Below are positions 1-11,067 of a stretch of 37,895 nucleotides of DNA, piece after piece; position 1 is the first letter of the stretch; every line of letters starts with the position of its first letter. The position numbers and the translations under genes were made by a program. The stretch lies in contig JAOXYB010112491.1 of NCBI GenBank assembly GCA_028565635.1, forward strand, positions 1 to 37,895. The letters run 5' to 3'. A model generated the notes under the pieces. That model searched no databases. It was not told the origin of the DNA and worked only from the letters and a program-made list of their open reading frames with translations. The stretch comes from Phoronis ovalis. Lineage: Eukaryota; Phoronida; Phoronidae.

Positions 1-320
1 TTATTAGCTAAAAAAGGGAATTTCTTTAAAATAAACAATATTGAAAATCGTCAAGTAAAAGACGATACCAATGCTGGGTATCCTATAGATAGGATAAACA
101 GCAAAAATTGAAAAGTCCAACCGATTTGTATTTTAAGGACTTTTGCCCATTAAACACTTCTTTAAAAATAAAAATTAAAAGAACAGCCTGATAGATCCAG
201 TTTTTAAAGGCTTTCACCCGTTAAACAACTATTCTTTTTGATGTGGCCTTAGTACAAGTTTCACTTTTCACTTGTGAATCAATCAGTGTACTGTCATATT
301 AGTTGATATTCTGCAGTCAG

Positions 321-623
321 TTACGTTTCATTATAAAATGCATGGTGGCCGTCACTTTCTTTTGTTAGGGAACCTCTGATACTTTGTATTCTGACATTTT
401 GTGGTGTCCTTGAAGGTTCAATACGTACAAACAATGGAACGGAAATCTTATAGCGACATTTCATTACTGCCAATGTCAAAACTATGACAGTTAAAATCAG
501 CATTACAATCGGTTGCCATATTAATGGAATATGAGCGAATATAAGTTGCAGACTTTGTCCAAGACTATGGCTGAAAATTTCCACTGGCCTTGTTATGCAT
601 CTACTGAATGTTGATGTGATGAC
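321..623 (-). CDS. CLCC1: CLCC1-like last coding exon (TM6 and tail)
   Basis: The acceptor is ATTTCAG at 624-630 and the first codon is GTC (V-I-T-S-T-F-S-R). The exon carries a loop with TRPVEIFSHSLGQSLQLIF, which corresponds to the amphipathic stretch before the last CLCC1 membrane helix. It then has a hydrophobic segment (PIVMLILTVIVLTLAVM), a basic tail of about 50 residues, and a TAA stop at 321-323. The Met at 636-638 lies upstream of the acceptor, in the intron. No AATAAA or ATTAAA is evident on the minus strand within the 320 bases downstream, so the poly(A) site is probably outside the window. Confidence 0.75.
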   Translation of the reverse strand, partial: VITSTFSRCITRPVEIFSHSLGQSLQLIFAHIPLIWQPIVMLILTVIVLTLAVMKCRYKISVPLFVRIEPSRTPQNVRIQSIRGSLTKESDGHHAFYNET

Positions 624-3600
624 CTGAAATACAATCAATTTATATCACTGATTACCACAAAAAAGATGCATGTTTAGGGCATTTATGATTAATACATTGG
701 CACACAATTCACATACACTTGACTTAATATATTAGCCAATCAAAAGAATCATGTCCCCAGTTCAGAAGCCAAAACTAAGATTGTATATATGTTTGGGGCT
801 TACAAAAAATAATCCTTGGTCCTTGAAAATGAATACATGGACATCAAAACAATTAACTGTAGCAATGTTATGCTGTCATTTACTCATCAGGTGAATTTAT
901 GAAAATGGCGTCTGTTCAGCAGGTCTAATTTCATCAATTATGCTTGAGTGGCACTAGACTTGCTCAAGTCATTCAAGAATTTTTTAATTATTATTTTCAA
1001 TTTTTTTATATTATTTTGATTACTGTGATCTATTTTTGCTGCAAAGATAACAAAAAAAGATACTGTATCCCCTTGTGGATGGCCACACATATAAGGAAAC
1101 CTCTCAAATCAACCTATATTATAACCGGTAAGCGGCATACCTTATAGAGAATCACATCTTGTTAATGACAAAATATTGATGTAAAAAATCCACAAGGACT
1201 TAATTAAGTTAGTCAAACCAGCACTTGTTAAAAAATATAATATAAATTCAAAAACATTTTTGTAAAATATTTAAAGCTTAATCAAGGCAGAGAAAATTAG
1301 CTGCCCTGTCAATGTACTAATCAGCATGAGAAGACAATACATTTTCCTGCTCAACCAGAGATCTTAACTGACGAAGATTTTCCAATGTCATCTTTTCGAT
1401 ATTCTGTTCTGTATAATTTAAACATTTTTTAACCTTGAACACATGAATGAATGTGGTTACACAGGTCCAAGGTGACAAATGTTCTACATCATGTACTTTC
1501 TTAAGTGTCTAGTTTTATTAGCATTTTTTTTTATTTGTAAAAAAAAAGATTTTTTTAGAAATATTAATAATTTTATGCCACCTGTTATTTTCACCCACTC
1601 CTCATTACCTTTTCATTATATTTAAATGGAATTCAAAAAGAAAATATTTATTAGGTGCAGTGGGTTACAAAAATGTGATTGCCATATTTTTTTTACTTGG
1701 GATTGCTGATGTAGTTGGGTTTACGTTTCCTTTCTTTCTGTTTTTTTTCTCTCCAATTTTCAGTGAGCTATATCCATAAGACAGTTGGAAATGGCCATTG
1801 TTAGTTATTTAGAGATCAAAGGTTAAACTTTTAAAATTACTCAAAATATCCAAATAATTTATGTAGGAAATATGCCAAAACTTAAAACATGGTTGCTTAT
1901 ACAGGCTTGAAGTTTGTTGTAGAACATCTCTTTAAGGTGGGAACAGTTGACCTCGAGGCAATAAAACAGGTCATAGGTCAACTTTCAAAATTGCAGAAAA
2001 TTTTCAAAAATGAGGGTATGTCATTCAGAAGTCATCCAGAGGTTATGGGGCCACCCTAAGGTCACTAGGCCCAAATAACTAATTTTGTCAAATTCCTATT
2101 GTGATTTTGTATTAGGAGTTCTGAAGACATCAAACTTATTGATTTTGTTTGTTTTCCTTCTTTCATTCCTTTTCCATTTTATAATTTTCAGCAAGCTGTG
2201 CCTCAAAGACAAATAGATGTTGAAAGTGGGTCATTAGAAGTCACTGAACGGTCATAAGGTTAACAGCAGTAATCCTTGCCTTGGTAAAAGGCTATTTAGT
2301 TCACTACTGTTTTTTGTTTATTTTGATGCAAATATTTGTCATGTAGGTTTGATGTACTCAATAAGGAAACTACTAGCATACTGATCAAAGACACTTAGTG
2401 CCAATGGAACGATTAGTTAATGCAGCTTAAGTGACCGAACTCTGGGATATATAAAAAATTGGAAAAAAGGAAAATATGAAATTGGAATTTTCCGGATAAT
2501 TAGTTAGAGTAAGCATTACTACCTTTAGGAAGATAAGCAGATTTTTTTGACTAACTACAATTATTAAGAAATTGAAATTAATAAGAGGTGAGTGATTAAG
2601 GACTCTAGATATAGTGCTAACTGACTATAACTTTCTTTGTTAAAAGTTATGAGGTTGAAAATGAATAACCCAATGTATAAGCTGCCATTTTGAGAAACAT
2701 TGGGTCTAAAATTTGGTTTTCAAAAAAAAAATATAAATAAAAAAAACTCCTCTACCTACAACCTAAAACATCTTTACATATACATCTACAAAACAATGTT
2801 TCAGAATTTCACTTAGTTTAAAAGTTTATTAATTTTTAAAGGGTAAGGTGGCACATATTGTTTGGCACAACTTTGTCACATTTGTACTTCTGTAAATTTT
2901 AGCCAGCTTATATTTTGAAAGAATACAACTAACACTTTTTAAATCTCTATATATATCATGAAACCCTTATGTTGGTCATTTTGGATTAAAAGCAAAATGT
3001 TTGAAATGCAAAATTCAAATTAACAGAAGTAAAAAAATTGACCAAATTTTATTGATTTAAATATGAAATTAATTCGAATATGGGTCACTACACTGATTTA
3101 TTCATAAAAAAATAAATTATATAAGTTACATACTAAGTTTTTTTATATACTCTATTTTTTCATGTAACATAAAGCATGAAGAATGAAAAGTGTTACCAAA
3201 CAAAGCTCTCCTCCTTAAATGCTCACTTTTTTTTTTGATTTTGACATACAAATTTTTAAAATTTATAATTTTTGAATAAAGAAAATTAAAAAAAAATCTT
3301 AGATATGGTTTTATAGATATATGTCAAGCTCATTTATGCAAAGTTTCAAATTTGTAGTTGGTGGGGGTTTTAACATATTGTTTATTTAACATATTAACAT
3401 GTTTAACTGGTTTGAAATGTCTGCACACCTCTCTCTAGACTTTAAACAACTTATGTCAAAATTAAATAATTTTTTGCAAAACGCTAGTTCAACGGAAATA
3501 ATAATAACAAAGTAACAATGCAAAAATATTTTACCATTAAAGGTGTAACTTCCCAAAGGGGGTCTACAAGTAAAGCCTGATGATATTTCTCACAGTGGAA

Positions 3601-6600
3601 AGTTGAGTCCCATGAAAATTGCCACTTAAGCCAAGATTTCATCGAGGCCCAAATCCCAAGCTCTTGAGGGAAACACTCAGGAGGAATGCCCTAATAAAAT
3701 AAAAAAGGAGCAAACATTTTGAAATTTCACTGTGGCATAGTACATAGTAAACATTTCTTTACTTTATCTTTCAAATGTGCAATTTGCAATTATTTTAGAT
3801 TCTTGCATGTTCAGGTAGGCTAGTGATGTAGATTAAACTATACTATCCTCACTTTCATGCTTGTATCACGTGCATCTACGACTTCCTCATTTGTTTTATT
3901 TTCAAAAATCACAAATTTAATCAACTTACACCTTGCAGTACAGCCATTTTTACAGCAGCTTCTTGTTGATACATTCTTACAAATTCCCAAGGAACACTAA
4001 TGGCTGTACACAGCATAAATCCACCAAAAACAAATCGAGGCCAACGACGCCTTTCAGGAAACAGTGTTTGAATTTTTTCATCATAAACAGCAACTGTAGG
4101 ATTTGTTTTCATGTTCTTAGGACGGCCTTTAGACTTTTTCTGTATTGGTTGTTGTCCCCATTTTACTAATTTACATGAAACAGTCAATAACATACTGGCT
4201 ATTGTAGCTAAAATAAGCAGATATAAAGTTCTCGTAATAGTATCTGTATATTTATGAAGGAAATTCGAAGTATCCATTCGTTCATATGCAGTATCTGTCC
4301 AAAGTTGGTTCAGCACACTTATCATGATAAAAATAATTAAAAATACACACAATAACAATGTTAATGTATTGCACAAAGTACATAATGATATATTGCTGTC
4401 TTTTTGTTTCCTGTTTTTCATAGTTTTACTTTTCGGTTTACTATTATTGTTTAAATTGAAGAATGTCTTGAGGAATTTTATGATATACCACAATAATAAT
4501 CCACTGACCACTACGGACGGACAGTAGCACAAAAAGGTGAGACACCAGACAACTGTTGTATCTGAAAACCACAGCGACAGAAATTTTCCAATTGATGCTT
4601 CTAATACAAATCCATACCAGTGGGTGATTCTGTATAAAGTCTGATTGCTAAAAAATTGGTTGGAAACAGCGAATTTTGTGAAATTTGTAAATTCTTGTAA
4701 CCACTTATGCAGGCAATCCAAATCACAAAGTCCTACAAAAATTGTTATGTTTTCACTATAAAGCAGTGACATGTCTAATTATTCTTTAGTACTAACAGTG
4801 TGAGGACTTCCTCTCTGTCAGCCGTTTCAGTGCAGAGCAGCTTAAAAGATGATACATGTAGTATACAGCAGCAAGAAACAGAACATTTGAAATTGAAACT
4901 TCAATTTGGTAAATATTGTGCCAGTAGGTTAAATGCTTCTTTAATAAAATTATCAAAAATGTTTTACATTATTTACTTTCTATTAATCTTCCCACAACAC
5001 CGGACTATTTCATCTAGACAAATGACATGACGGTGTTCTTCCACCATACTTTACCTGAAGCCAATACAACAGCTACAACCAATAGGCATGCAATAAAAGT
5101 CAGTAACATTATCTTGATGAAAAACCAGAAGCATGGTGGATCCTTATAATTAACTTTGCGGGATTTACACCTTTTGTTGTTTGTTTGTTTTGAAGTTCTT
5201 TTCGCTTTGTTCTCATCTTTTGCAAAATCATTTGGTGCATCTCCAGAACCTGAACGTAATCAGATATACAACTTTTTTTGAAAATGTACAACGGTATGTA
5301 TAATGGTGATCGATTCAGTGTTGATTATACGGGTTAGTGATGGCCTTTTAATAAATACCAAATAAACATTGTTTTTGTTACATTACAACAACTGACAGTG
5401 GCAAGCTACACTGTATTTATCAGAAGCAGGATCATACTGAATAAATGTTGTTAATATGAAAATAAAGCCAATGTTATCTTAATATTAAGACTTTCTGCTG
5501 AGAATTAAGTTAACCAATACCAGCAACAATCCATGAAAATTAGGTAGCAAAAGTTACTACAAACACTATTATTATTATATTTTAAAACCAGGTATACAAC
5601 TTTTTAGTGAGCTTTGCGAGTGTATTAACTTGATATTGTGACCTTCACAGAAAACTACCTTGAATTTGTTTGATGTACAAATAACCTCTTCCAATCTCTT
5701 CCATTTCTCTTTAAAATTTAATTAGATTCGTTTAATTTTAGTTTAATTACAAGCAATTTTTTCCTGTTAATTTAACACCCAGTTGGCACTTACAGTATAG
5801 TTTGTTGACAACAAAAATTCAATCAGTTAAATTGATAGGTTGTTGGCAACAAAAATTCAGTATGTTAAACTCATTAAATCTGTAGCTGGTATTAATAAAG
5901 GTTATAAGTTAATTAGACTGCTCAGTTGAGGTGACAGTAACAACATAGTGTAAAAATTAGATTTCATTGTCCTTACTGCGAGCGCCTATCTTTTTTAAAT
6001 ACTTTTCTTGTTTCAAAATACTGAGATGCAGTAACTCCACCATGTTCTGAATTTGAAACGTATATGGTTATTTGTTGTTGATTATATGGGCCAATGACCT
6101 TTAAAATACCAAATAAACATTGTTGTAATATTACAACATTTCACAATGGCAATTATCAGAAGCATCCTGTGTTATCTTATTATTAAGATTTTCTATTGAG
6201 GATTAAATTAACCAATGTCAGCAACAATCCATTAAAATTAGGCAGGAAAAGTAGCTATGAACAACAATATTATTATATTTTTTATTCACATTAGGAATAA
6301 ACAATTATATTAAAAGTGACAAGCATAGAAAAAATTGAAACTTAGAGGCTGACATACATAAAGTTTTTTATACTCCAGCTTCAACTCTGTGACAGGGGAC
6401 AAATTTTATTCTGTGATATCTAAACATACTAAAGGTCACTTTTTTCAGATGTAGGTCTTTCAAAGGAGTGGTTCTTTTGCATACTATTTAAGTGTTTAGG
6501 ATTTTTTTTCTCTAAAATTTGTTCAAGGTTACCAGGGTTTTTTAATTGATACCAGCCTCATGAATCCAGAGAATCTAAAGCCAGTTGCAACAATTCAGTC

Positions 6601-9600
6601 CATTTAACAATGATTTACACAAAGCTGACGTCCAAATGAGCTAGTTACAGTTTCTTTAGAGCCCTGCGTACTGTCATAGTGGCCTAAATTTGACTATACT
6701 TGTTCTACGTTCTATGCATATTTGCTGGAGATAGACAGCTGTGTAGTATGATGGTATTATCACGCAAACCTGATCATTGACAACACAATAGAGTAACAAG
6801 AGATGCAAAAATCTGGCTGTTAGCATTGGGGAAAGTGTATCCCTTGTGGTGCAGATGGTAACAAATAAATAGCTCTATTTTCTCCATAGGAGACCGTTTA
6901 ACAGAACAATTGGGGACGAAGAGCACCCAGACAATGACCACCGTCAGTGTCAACTCAGAGATTGGCTTGGTGTAATGTTCTGTAAAGGTTAACATATATA
7001 TTCAGACCTGTGATAAAACCATCATTCCAGCATTAGTCCTAGGTACATGACTCTATTATGGCTTGCCTGTGGCTGAGCCATAGGGTCATGGCATAGACAG
7101 TGTTAAAATCTGTTGAAGCTTTTCCAACCCACATTTTTTTGATGTCTTTTGTACTCTTAGCTAGTGCATGAGGTGAGTCTTGCAAGAATATTCAGTTGAA
7201 GAACTTCAACAGTTTTTAACATTGTAAGGCCATGACCCTACATCAGATACACCACAGGTTAGTCATAATAGGGTCATGCAACCATAGGTAGTTTATAAAA
7301 TAATTTTGCCAAGTACTGGAAATGGAAACAGAATAAAACAACGAGCCTAGAGCTAAAGGTAGCTGCAGGAACTTCAACCTTATCTGTATCCTAACTAGCA
7401 CTGTACAACTAGGGAACTAATAACTGTCTAGCTTTTCCGACTATCCCCAGTGATAGTCAACATGAGAGTGGGTAGGCATATTCCAACAAATTTTCGTGTG
7501 AAATGGTACATTTTTTGTAATGCATTTTACGCTCTTTGGGTATGTTGTTTATCCAAAATCATGAAAGGGAGTGGTTTTTTAGAGTTATGACACTTTCTTT
7601 GGGTCATCCCTAAAACTTTCACTTGCGTTAGGTCAGTATAGATCGATACAGCTGGGTGTTTTTTTCCAATTTAATTGCTCCGTGAGAGTATTATTTCTTG
7701 TGCATTCTTTCAACAGATCAATATGACTGGGTAATTTTGGAAGTCTAGGGTAACTTTTGGAATAAATACAAGAGACTTTTTGAAAAAGCTATGTTGGAAC
7801 TAGTCCTAATAATAGGACCAATATCTAACACTTTCCTATTAAGAACCTATCGTCTTTCGAAATTAACAAAAAGGATGAAAATTCTCATACAGCAATGCTC
7901 CAATGGCCCTAGTTTGTTATTATCAAGTGAAAATAGATAAACATTTCTTGTGGCACAATATTTGTTAATTTTTTATAACAAATTTTTACTCAATAAATAC
8001 GAAGCGGCCGTAATGGCATCTCCCGGCATCTACAATGATTTTCAGTGATTTTTAACCATCCGACTTGTTTATATGTGTAGATTTGTACTTTCTTAACTTG
8101 ATAATAACGATCTAAGACCATCGAAGTATTGCTGTATCAATAATTAATCGTACAGGTCAACCAGGTGAGTTATTAAATTCGAAAAATGATAGTTTTTGAA
8201 TAGGAAAGTGTTAGGACCAATATGTCAGATATTGGGCCTATTATTAGGACTATGTTGCAACCTGGGATTAATATAACTAAGAGGGTACCCACTTTCATAT
8301 TACCTACCCCCCGCGCGATTATCGGCACAGCTAAACGATTCACATCAATGCCGCCATTGGACCAGTCTGTTTTGTGGCTCTATTCTAATGTCCTGTTGAA
8401 TCGATCATTGGCATATCTTACCTTTTGATCGGGACATCTTAAGTATGAAATATCGACAAACGCTTAAAGAAATGAAGGAATTCCAATTCTAGTCACAAAT
8501 ACGGAAACAAACATCATCGTTTTTACATTTCATATTTCGCGCTATGATTAACGGATGTCGATAACAGAAACTTCGCTCCTTCGGATTTGTTTCTAACGAT
8601 TTTAAGAATAATATTTCCTCTTCGAATCCCGGTTCAAGATGTAGTAAAATTAACCTGGGAATTAACTTTTGATTTTGATTCAAAATCTGACTAAAATCTT
8701 TTGCAATTGAACTACAATAGTCAGTAGTATAGAATCCCGAGAATTCCCCGGCAGAAATCCATTGCAAACTCCTCGGCAAACTCATGTCCCCGTTAGTGTT
8801 AGGTGCGGACTGAAAGGGGTTTGATGTGGCCCCGTAGCAAATACAAAAACTGAAATAGTTTGTGAGATAAAAAAAATGCAACATACTAACTCTTTTACCG
8901 AGTTAACCATCTGATAGCCAGAGCTAATCAATGAAATTTTAAAATAATTTTAGATGATGGTAATGAAGATAAACAAAATCAGAAAAATGTTGAATGAACA
9001 AAATCTGAAAACGGAAAGAAACGAGTTGAAAAATCACTTCTGTTTAAATCTATACAAAAGTGAATTGTATCTACATTTTAGATATTTTTAGAATATGTAT
9101 AGACATGATAGAAATGTACATTATTGCATATACGCTCGTCCAAATCTTTAAATGTAGAATAAACGTCTATATATTTCAAGTTACTGAACATTTACGGTTT
9201 TGTCACAAAGTAAAATTGAGAATGCGTTGAATGGTCACTAAGTTGTGAAAACGTGTAGTTAGTAATGAGACTTTACTTTTTATTACTATTTTCTTTTTTT
9301 CAAACAATGTAGAATGAAAAAATATACACAATTTTTAAATAAATGACTTATATATCTTTACACAATAATTTCCTGTACAAAAACTTAACAATACAGTTAC
9401 ACCCAGAAAAATCAAATTACTCATCAATTATTGTACTTTTGCACGAAATTCTGTAAAACTATTTTAAGGTCATACAACCAGGAATTAAAGTAAAGAACTT
9501 TTTCTCCTTTTTAGTATTTTCAAGAAAAATCATTTTGTGTTGTATATAATAATGCATATATGCATTCCAGGCCTGAAGTACGCACTAACGAAACATTATA

Positions 9601-9715
9601 TTATTAATTAATGCATGCTATTGATCTTACCCAAGTTTCCGCGATATCCCTTAGTCTTCATAAATGCTGACCTCATCTCTTTCTTTTCTAAGTAAAATTT
9701 TTGAATGTCATTCAT
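321..9715 (-). CDS. CLCC1: CLCC1-like multi-pass membrane protein, gene model (5 coding exons)
   Basis: Model: join 9631-9715, 5055-5249, 3930-4732, 3535-3690, 321-623 on the minus strand. All joins keep frame (phases 1,1,0,0), giving about 513 aa; human CLCC1 is about 550. The C-terminal half resembles CLCC1 in order: a TM followed by WEFVRMYQQEAA, then a luminal stretch with IWASMKSWLKW and FHCEKYHQALLVDPLW, a T-rich/RPVE loop, and a final TM. From family knowledge, CLCC1 is an ER/nuclear-envelope protein described as an anion channel, and more recently linked to membrane fusion and yeast Brl1/Brr6. Six hydrophobic segments are predicted. The loops after segments 2 and 4 are strongly basic, so the N-terminus is inferred to be cytosolic. 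Extra N-terminal membrane segments and a short C-tail distinguish it from vertebrate CLCC1. Family assignment is from remembered motifs, not a search. Confidence 0.72.
624..3534 (-). other. Intron of CLCC1-like gene, AT-rich, repeat-like
   Basis: A 2.9-kb intron with no convincing exon on either strand. Around 1690-1830 and 2130-2260 there are two similar pyrimidine-rich stretches each leading to TTTTCAG, suggesting diverged copies of one repeat. The open frame at 944-1147 is AT-rich and has no protein-like features. Confidence 0.45.
3535..3690 (-). CDS. CLCC1: CLCC1-like exon 4 (luminal Cys/Trp domain)
   Basis: A 156-bp exon (52 codons) bounded by acceptor TTTTATTAG and donor ATG|GTAAAA, phase 0 on both sides. 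It encodes GIPPECFP, IWASMKSWLKWQFSWD and FHCEKYHQALLVDPLWEVTP. The Cys, the paired Trp residues, the C-x-K-Y-x-x-x-L-L-V-x-P-x-W pattern and the following Pro/Thr match the most conserved luminal part of CLCC1 as I remember it. This exon is the best single piece of evidence for the family assignment. Confidence 0.8.
3930..4732 (-). CDS. CLCC1: CLCC1-like exon 3 (four membrane segments)
   Basis: An 803-bp exon with acceptor TTTTTGTAG, phase 1, and donor CAAGGT|GTAAGT, phase 0. It starts G-L-C-D-L-D-C-L-H-K-W, then carries WCLTFLCYCPSVVVSG, LCTLCNTLTLLLCVFLIIF, TLYLLILATIASMLLTV and FVFGGFMLCTAIS as hydrophobic segments. The basic loops KPKSKTMKNRKQK and KKSKGRPKNMK follow the first and third. 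The last ~40 residues align with CLCC1; the first ~170 do not obviously. The ATG at 4770-4772 sits in the intron upstream of the acceptor and is not needed. Confidence 0.72.
5055..5249 (-). CDS. CLCC1: CLCC1-like exon 2 (basic linker and TM1)
   Basis: A 195-bp exon, acceptor CGTTCAG, donor GCTTCAG|GTAAAG, phase 1 on both sides. It encodes a Lys/Asn-rich linker (SGDAPNDFAKDENKAKRTSK...) and a hydrophobic segment (CFWFFIKIMLLTFIACLLVV) ending A-S-G at the splice. A longer open frame over the same bases (5109-5291) is a shadow in another frame. Confidence 0.68.
5322..5582. repeat. Diverged direct repeat, copy A
   Basis: Shares TACCAAATAAACATTGTT, TATCAGAAGCA, CAGCAACAATCCAT and ATTATTATATTTT in the same order with 6074-6282. 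The copies differ by substitutions and small deletions. Confidence 0.6.
5798..5872. repeat. Short tandem duplication
   Basis: Two adjacent copies of about 35 bp with the core TTGTTGRCAACAAAAATTCA followed by GTTAAA, differing at a few bases. Confidence 0.5.
6074..6282. repeat. Diverged direct repeat, copy B
   Basis: Second copy of the unit at 5322-5582, same orientation, about 750 bp away and slightly shorter. It probably arose by local duplication or as two insertions of one repeat family. Confidence 0.6.
7046..7278. repeat. Fold-back (inverted-repeat) element
   Basis: The arm at 7046-7121 (CATGACTCTATTATGG ... TGTTGAAG) pairs with the reverse complement of 7200-7278 (CATGACCCTATTATGA ... 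TGTTGAAG). The arms are about 78 bp, imperfect, with a loop of about 78 bp. There are no coding features. It is consistent with a non-autonomous MITE. Confidence 0.6.
7799..8251. mobile_element. MITE-like element with long terminal inverted repeats
   Basis: The left end (AGTCCTAATAATAGGACC then AACACTTTCCTATT, 7802-7840) is repeated in inverse orientation at the right end (8199-8251). The element is flanked by ATGTTGGA (7791-7798) and ATGTTGCA (8252-8259), which look like an 8-bp target duplication with one mismatch, the size typical of hAT elements. About 450 bp and no transposase. The right arm has an internal smaller inverted repeat (GGACCAATATSTSAGATATTGGGCC region). Confidence 0.55.
8503..8884 (-). 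CDS. Putative alternative first exon or unassigned coding exon
   Basis: An open frame with ATG at 8882-8884 (A at -3). It begins MLHFFYLTNYFSFCICYG, which resembles a signal peptide, followed by about 110 polar residues including WISAGEFSGFYTTDYC and LILLHLEPGFEEEILFLK. A weak phase-1 donor (TTCC|GTATTT) at 8501-8502 would join in frame to 5249, making a secretory-type N-terminus for the CLCC1-like protein. A pyrimidine-rich acceptor at 8850 (TATTTCAG) could also start the exon, but it needs a phase-2 partner that I did not find. I do not recognise the sequence. Confidence 0.35.
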
Positions 9716-11067
9716 TTTTTGTGTTATTTATTGATAATACAGCTCGTGAATTGTAGATATTCTAGTTGCTAAATTCCTAAAATCATTTCTCAACATTATT
9801 TTGACATGTAGCCTGTACACGAAATAGTTAGCTTCAAGTTTTTAAATAAAGGATTTTAACTTTTGTGCTTTAAAAATGGTACTATGATCCCCCCAAAAAA
9901 TCTGTCTACCCTATTTTAATATAAATTTAATACATAACGATCTAGTCACAAAAATCAGCATTATGTCAATTCAGAAGACACTGATACTTCTTCGAAACTA
10001 CCTCAAATGCTGAATTGCCGATCGTCTCTCATATTATAAAGTATCAGATAACTGTTTTACATTAATAGTCACAAGTTCGTGGACTTGAATTTATACAATA
10101 AGGATTATATACTAGATATAAAACAATTAAAAATATATATAAACCGGGAAGATATTTCATTTAAATCAAAAAGAGATTAAGTAAAATATCCGAAATGAAT
10201 TTGTAAAATATAAGTAGTTTATGAAGCTAGATGAACATAAATTAGGCCATGAACGCTGATCTGAATCATTACGCATACTTTAGTATAAATTGTCCACATT
10301 TGTACAATAAATACGTATAGTCCTAGTTTATACAAATTATAAGTTGGTACGGGGAGATTTTCTTTATTTTTTTGGGCAATTACCATACTATTATTGGAAT
10401 ATACACGATATGATTCGAAACGTCATCAAAAAAACAGCATGACTCATCACAGATAATATATTGCAATTCGTACCCGCGGTTCGTACCAAGGACTAAAGTA
10501 CTGGTCGAGAGGCTGGTGAATTATAGTTACATGTATTTAAAAATATCAGTTTCATAATTTCTCAGTTCATGAAAATGCTTACTCATCATAGTTGGACGTA
10601 ACTTGGTCCAACAATGTGAAATAAACAGAAGTAGGCATAGTAATGTTAATTATATACATCCTAGTGTACTACTAAAACTACTATCGTGCCTGGAGGTGAT
10701 ATTACACTAACTATTTTATTTCTTTGCGTGTGTCTGTTGTACACTTGTCAATAGATTTGCTAACATACATTAAACAATCTGTTTAAATTTGAATTGGCAA
10801 CATCAACTTGTAAAAAACATTTTTTTGTCTGTTTTGATGGATTAACAATTTTGGTCTGCATATTTAAAACACAAAATTTTCCGGGTAAAAATTTCCATGG
10901 AAATAAAAAAAAAGAGTATAATTATGAAGCATTTAAAACGAATCTTTAATTTTGATCAATTTAATCAGAAGGAGAAAATACGTATAATTATAAAACAACA
11001 GCAGAATGAGATATGCACACATTACAACAGTAATATTTCAAATATATCGCCATGCAGGCCTCCGACA
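8885..11067. other. Intergenic stretch, 5' flank of CLCC1-like and 3' flank of PERCC1-like
   Basis: Very AT-rich, with no coding evidence other than the short exon at 9631-9715. A minus-strand AATAAA (plus TTTATT at 10715-10720) lies about 350 bases beyond the PERCC1-like stop and could serve as its poly(A) signal. Confidence 0.35.
9631..9715 (-). CDS. CLCC1: CLCC1-like probable first coding exon
   Basis: An 85-bp exon from ATG at 9713-9715 to a strong donor (TTGG|GTAAGATC), phase 1. It encodes MNDIQKFYLEKKEMRS followed by AFMKTKGYRGNL, with no signal peptide. Splicing to 5249 completes a Gly codon and reads GNLGSGDAPNDF. The exact phase match and good donor favour this exon as the start of the gene. 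The coding stretch is short, so chance cannot be excluded. Confidence 0.5.

Larger units (their letters stand above)
5250..8502 (-). other. Intron of CLCC1-like gene with several repeats
   Basis: A long intron holding a diverged direct duplication (5322-5582 and 6074-6282), a fold-back element (7046-7278) and a TIR element (7799-8251). No coding exon was recognised inside it. Confidence 0.4.

Noticed and set aside
4733-4772. Upstream ATG of the CLCC1-like exon 3
   Set aside because: An in-frame stop lies two codons before it, and the acceptor at 4733-4734 joins in exact phase to exon 2, so these bases are intron.
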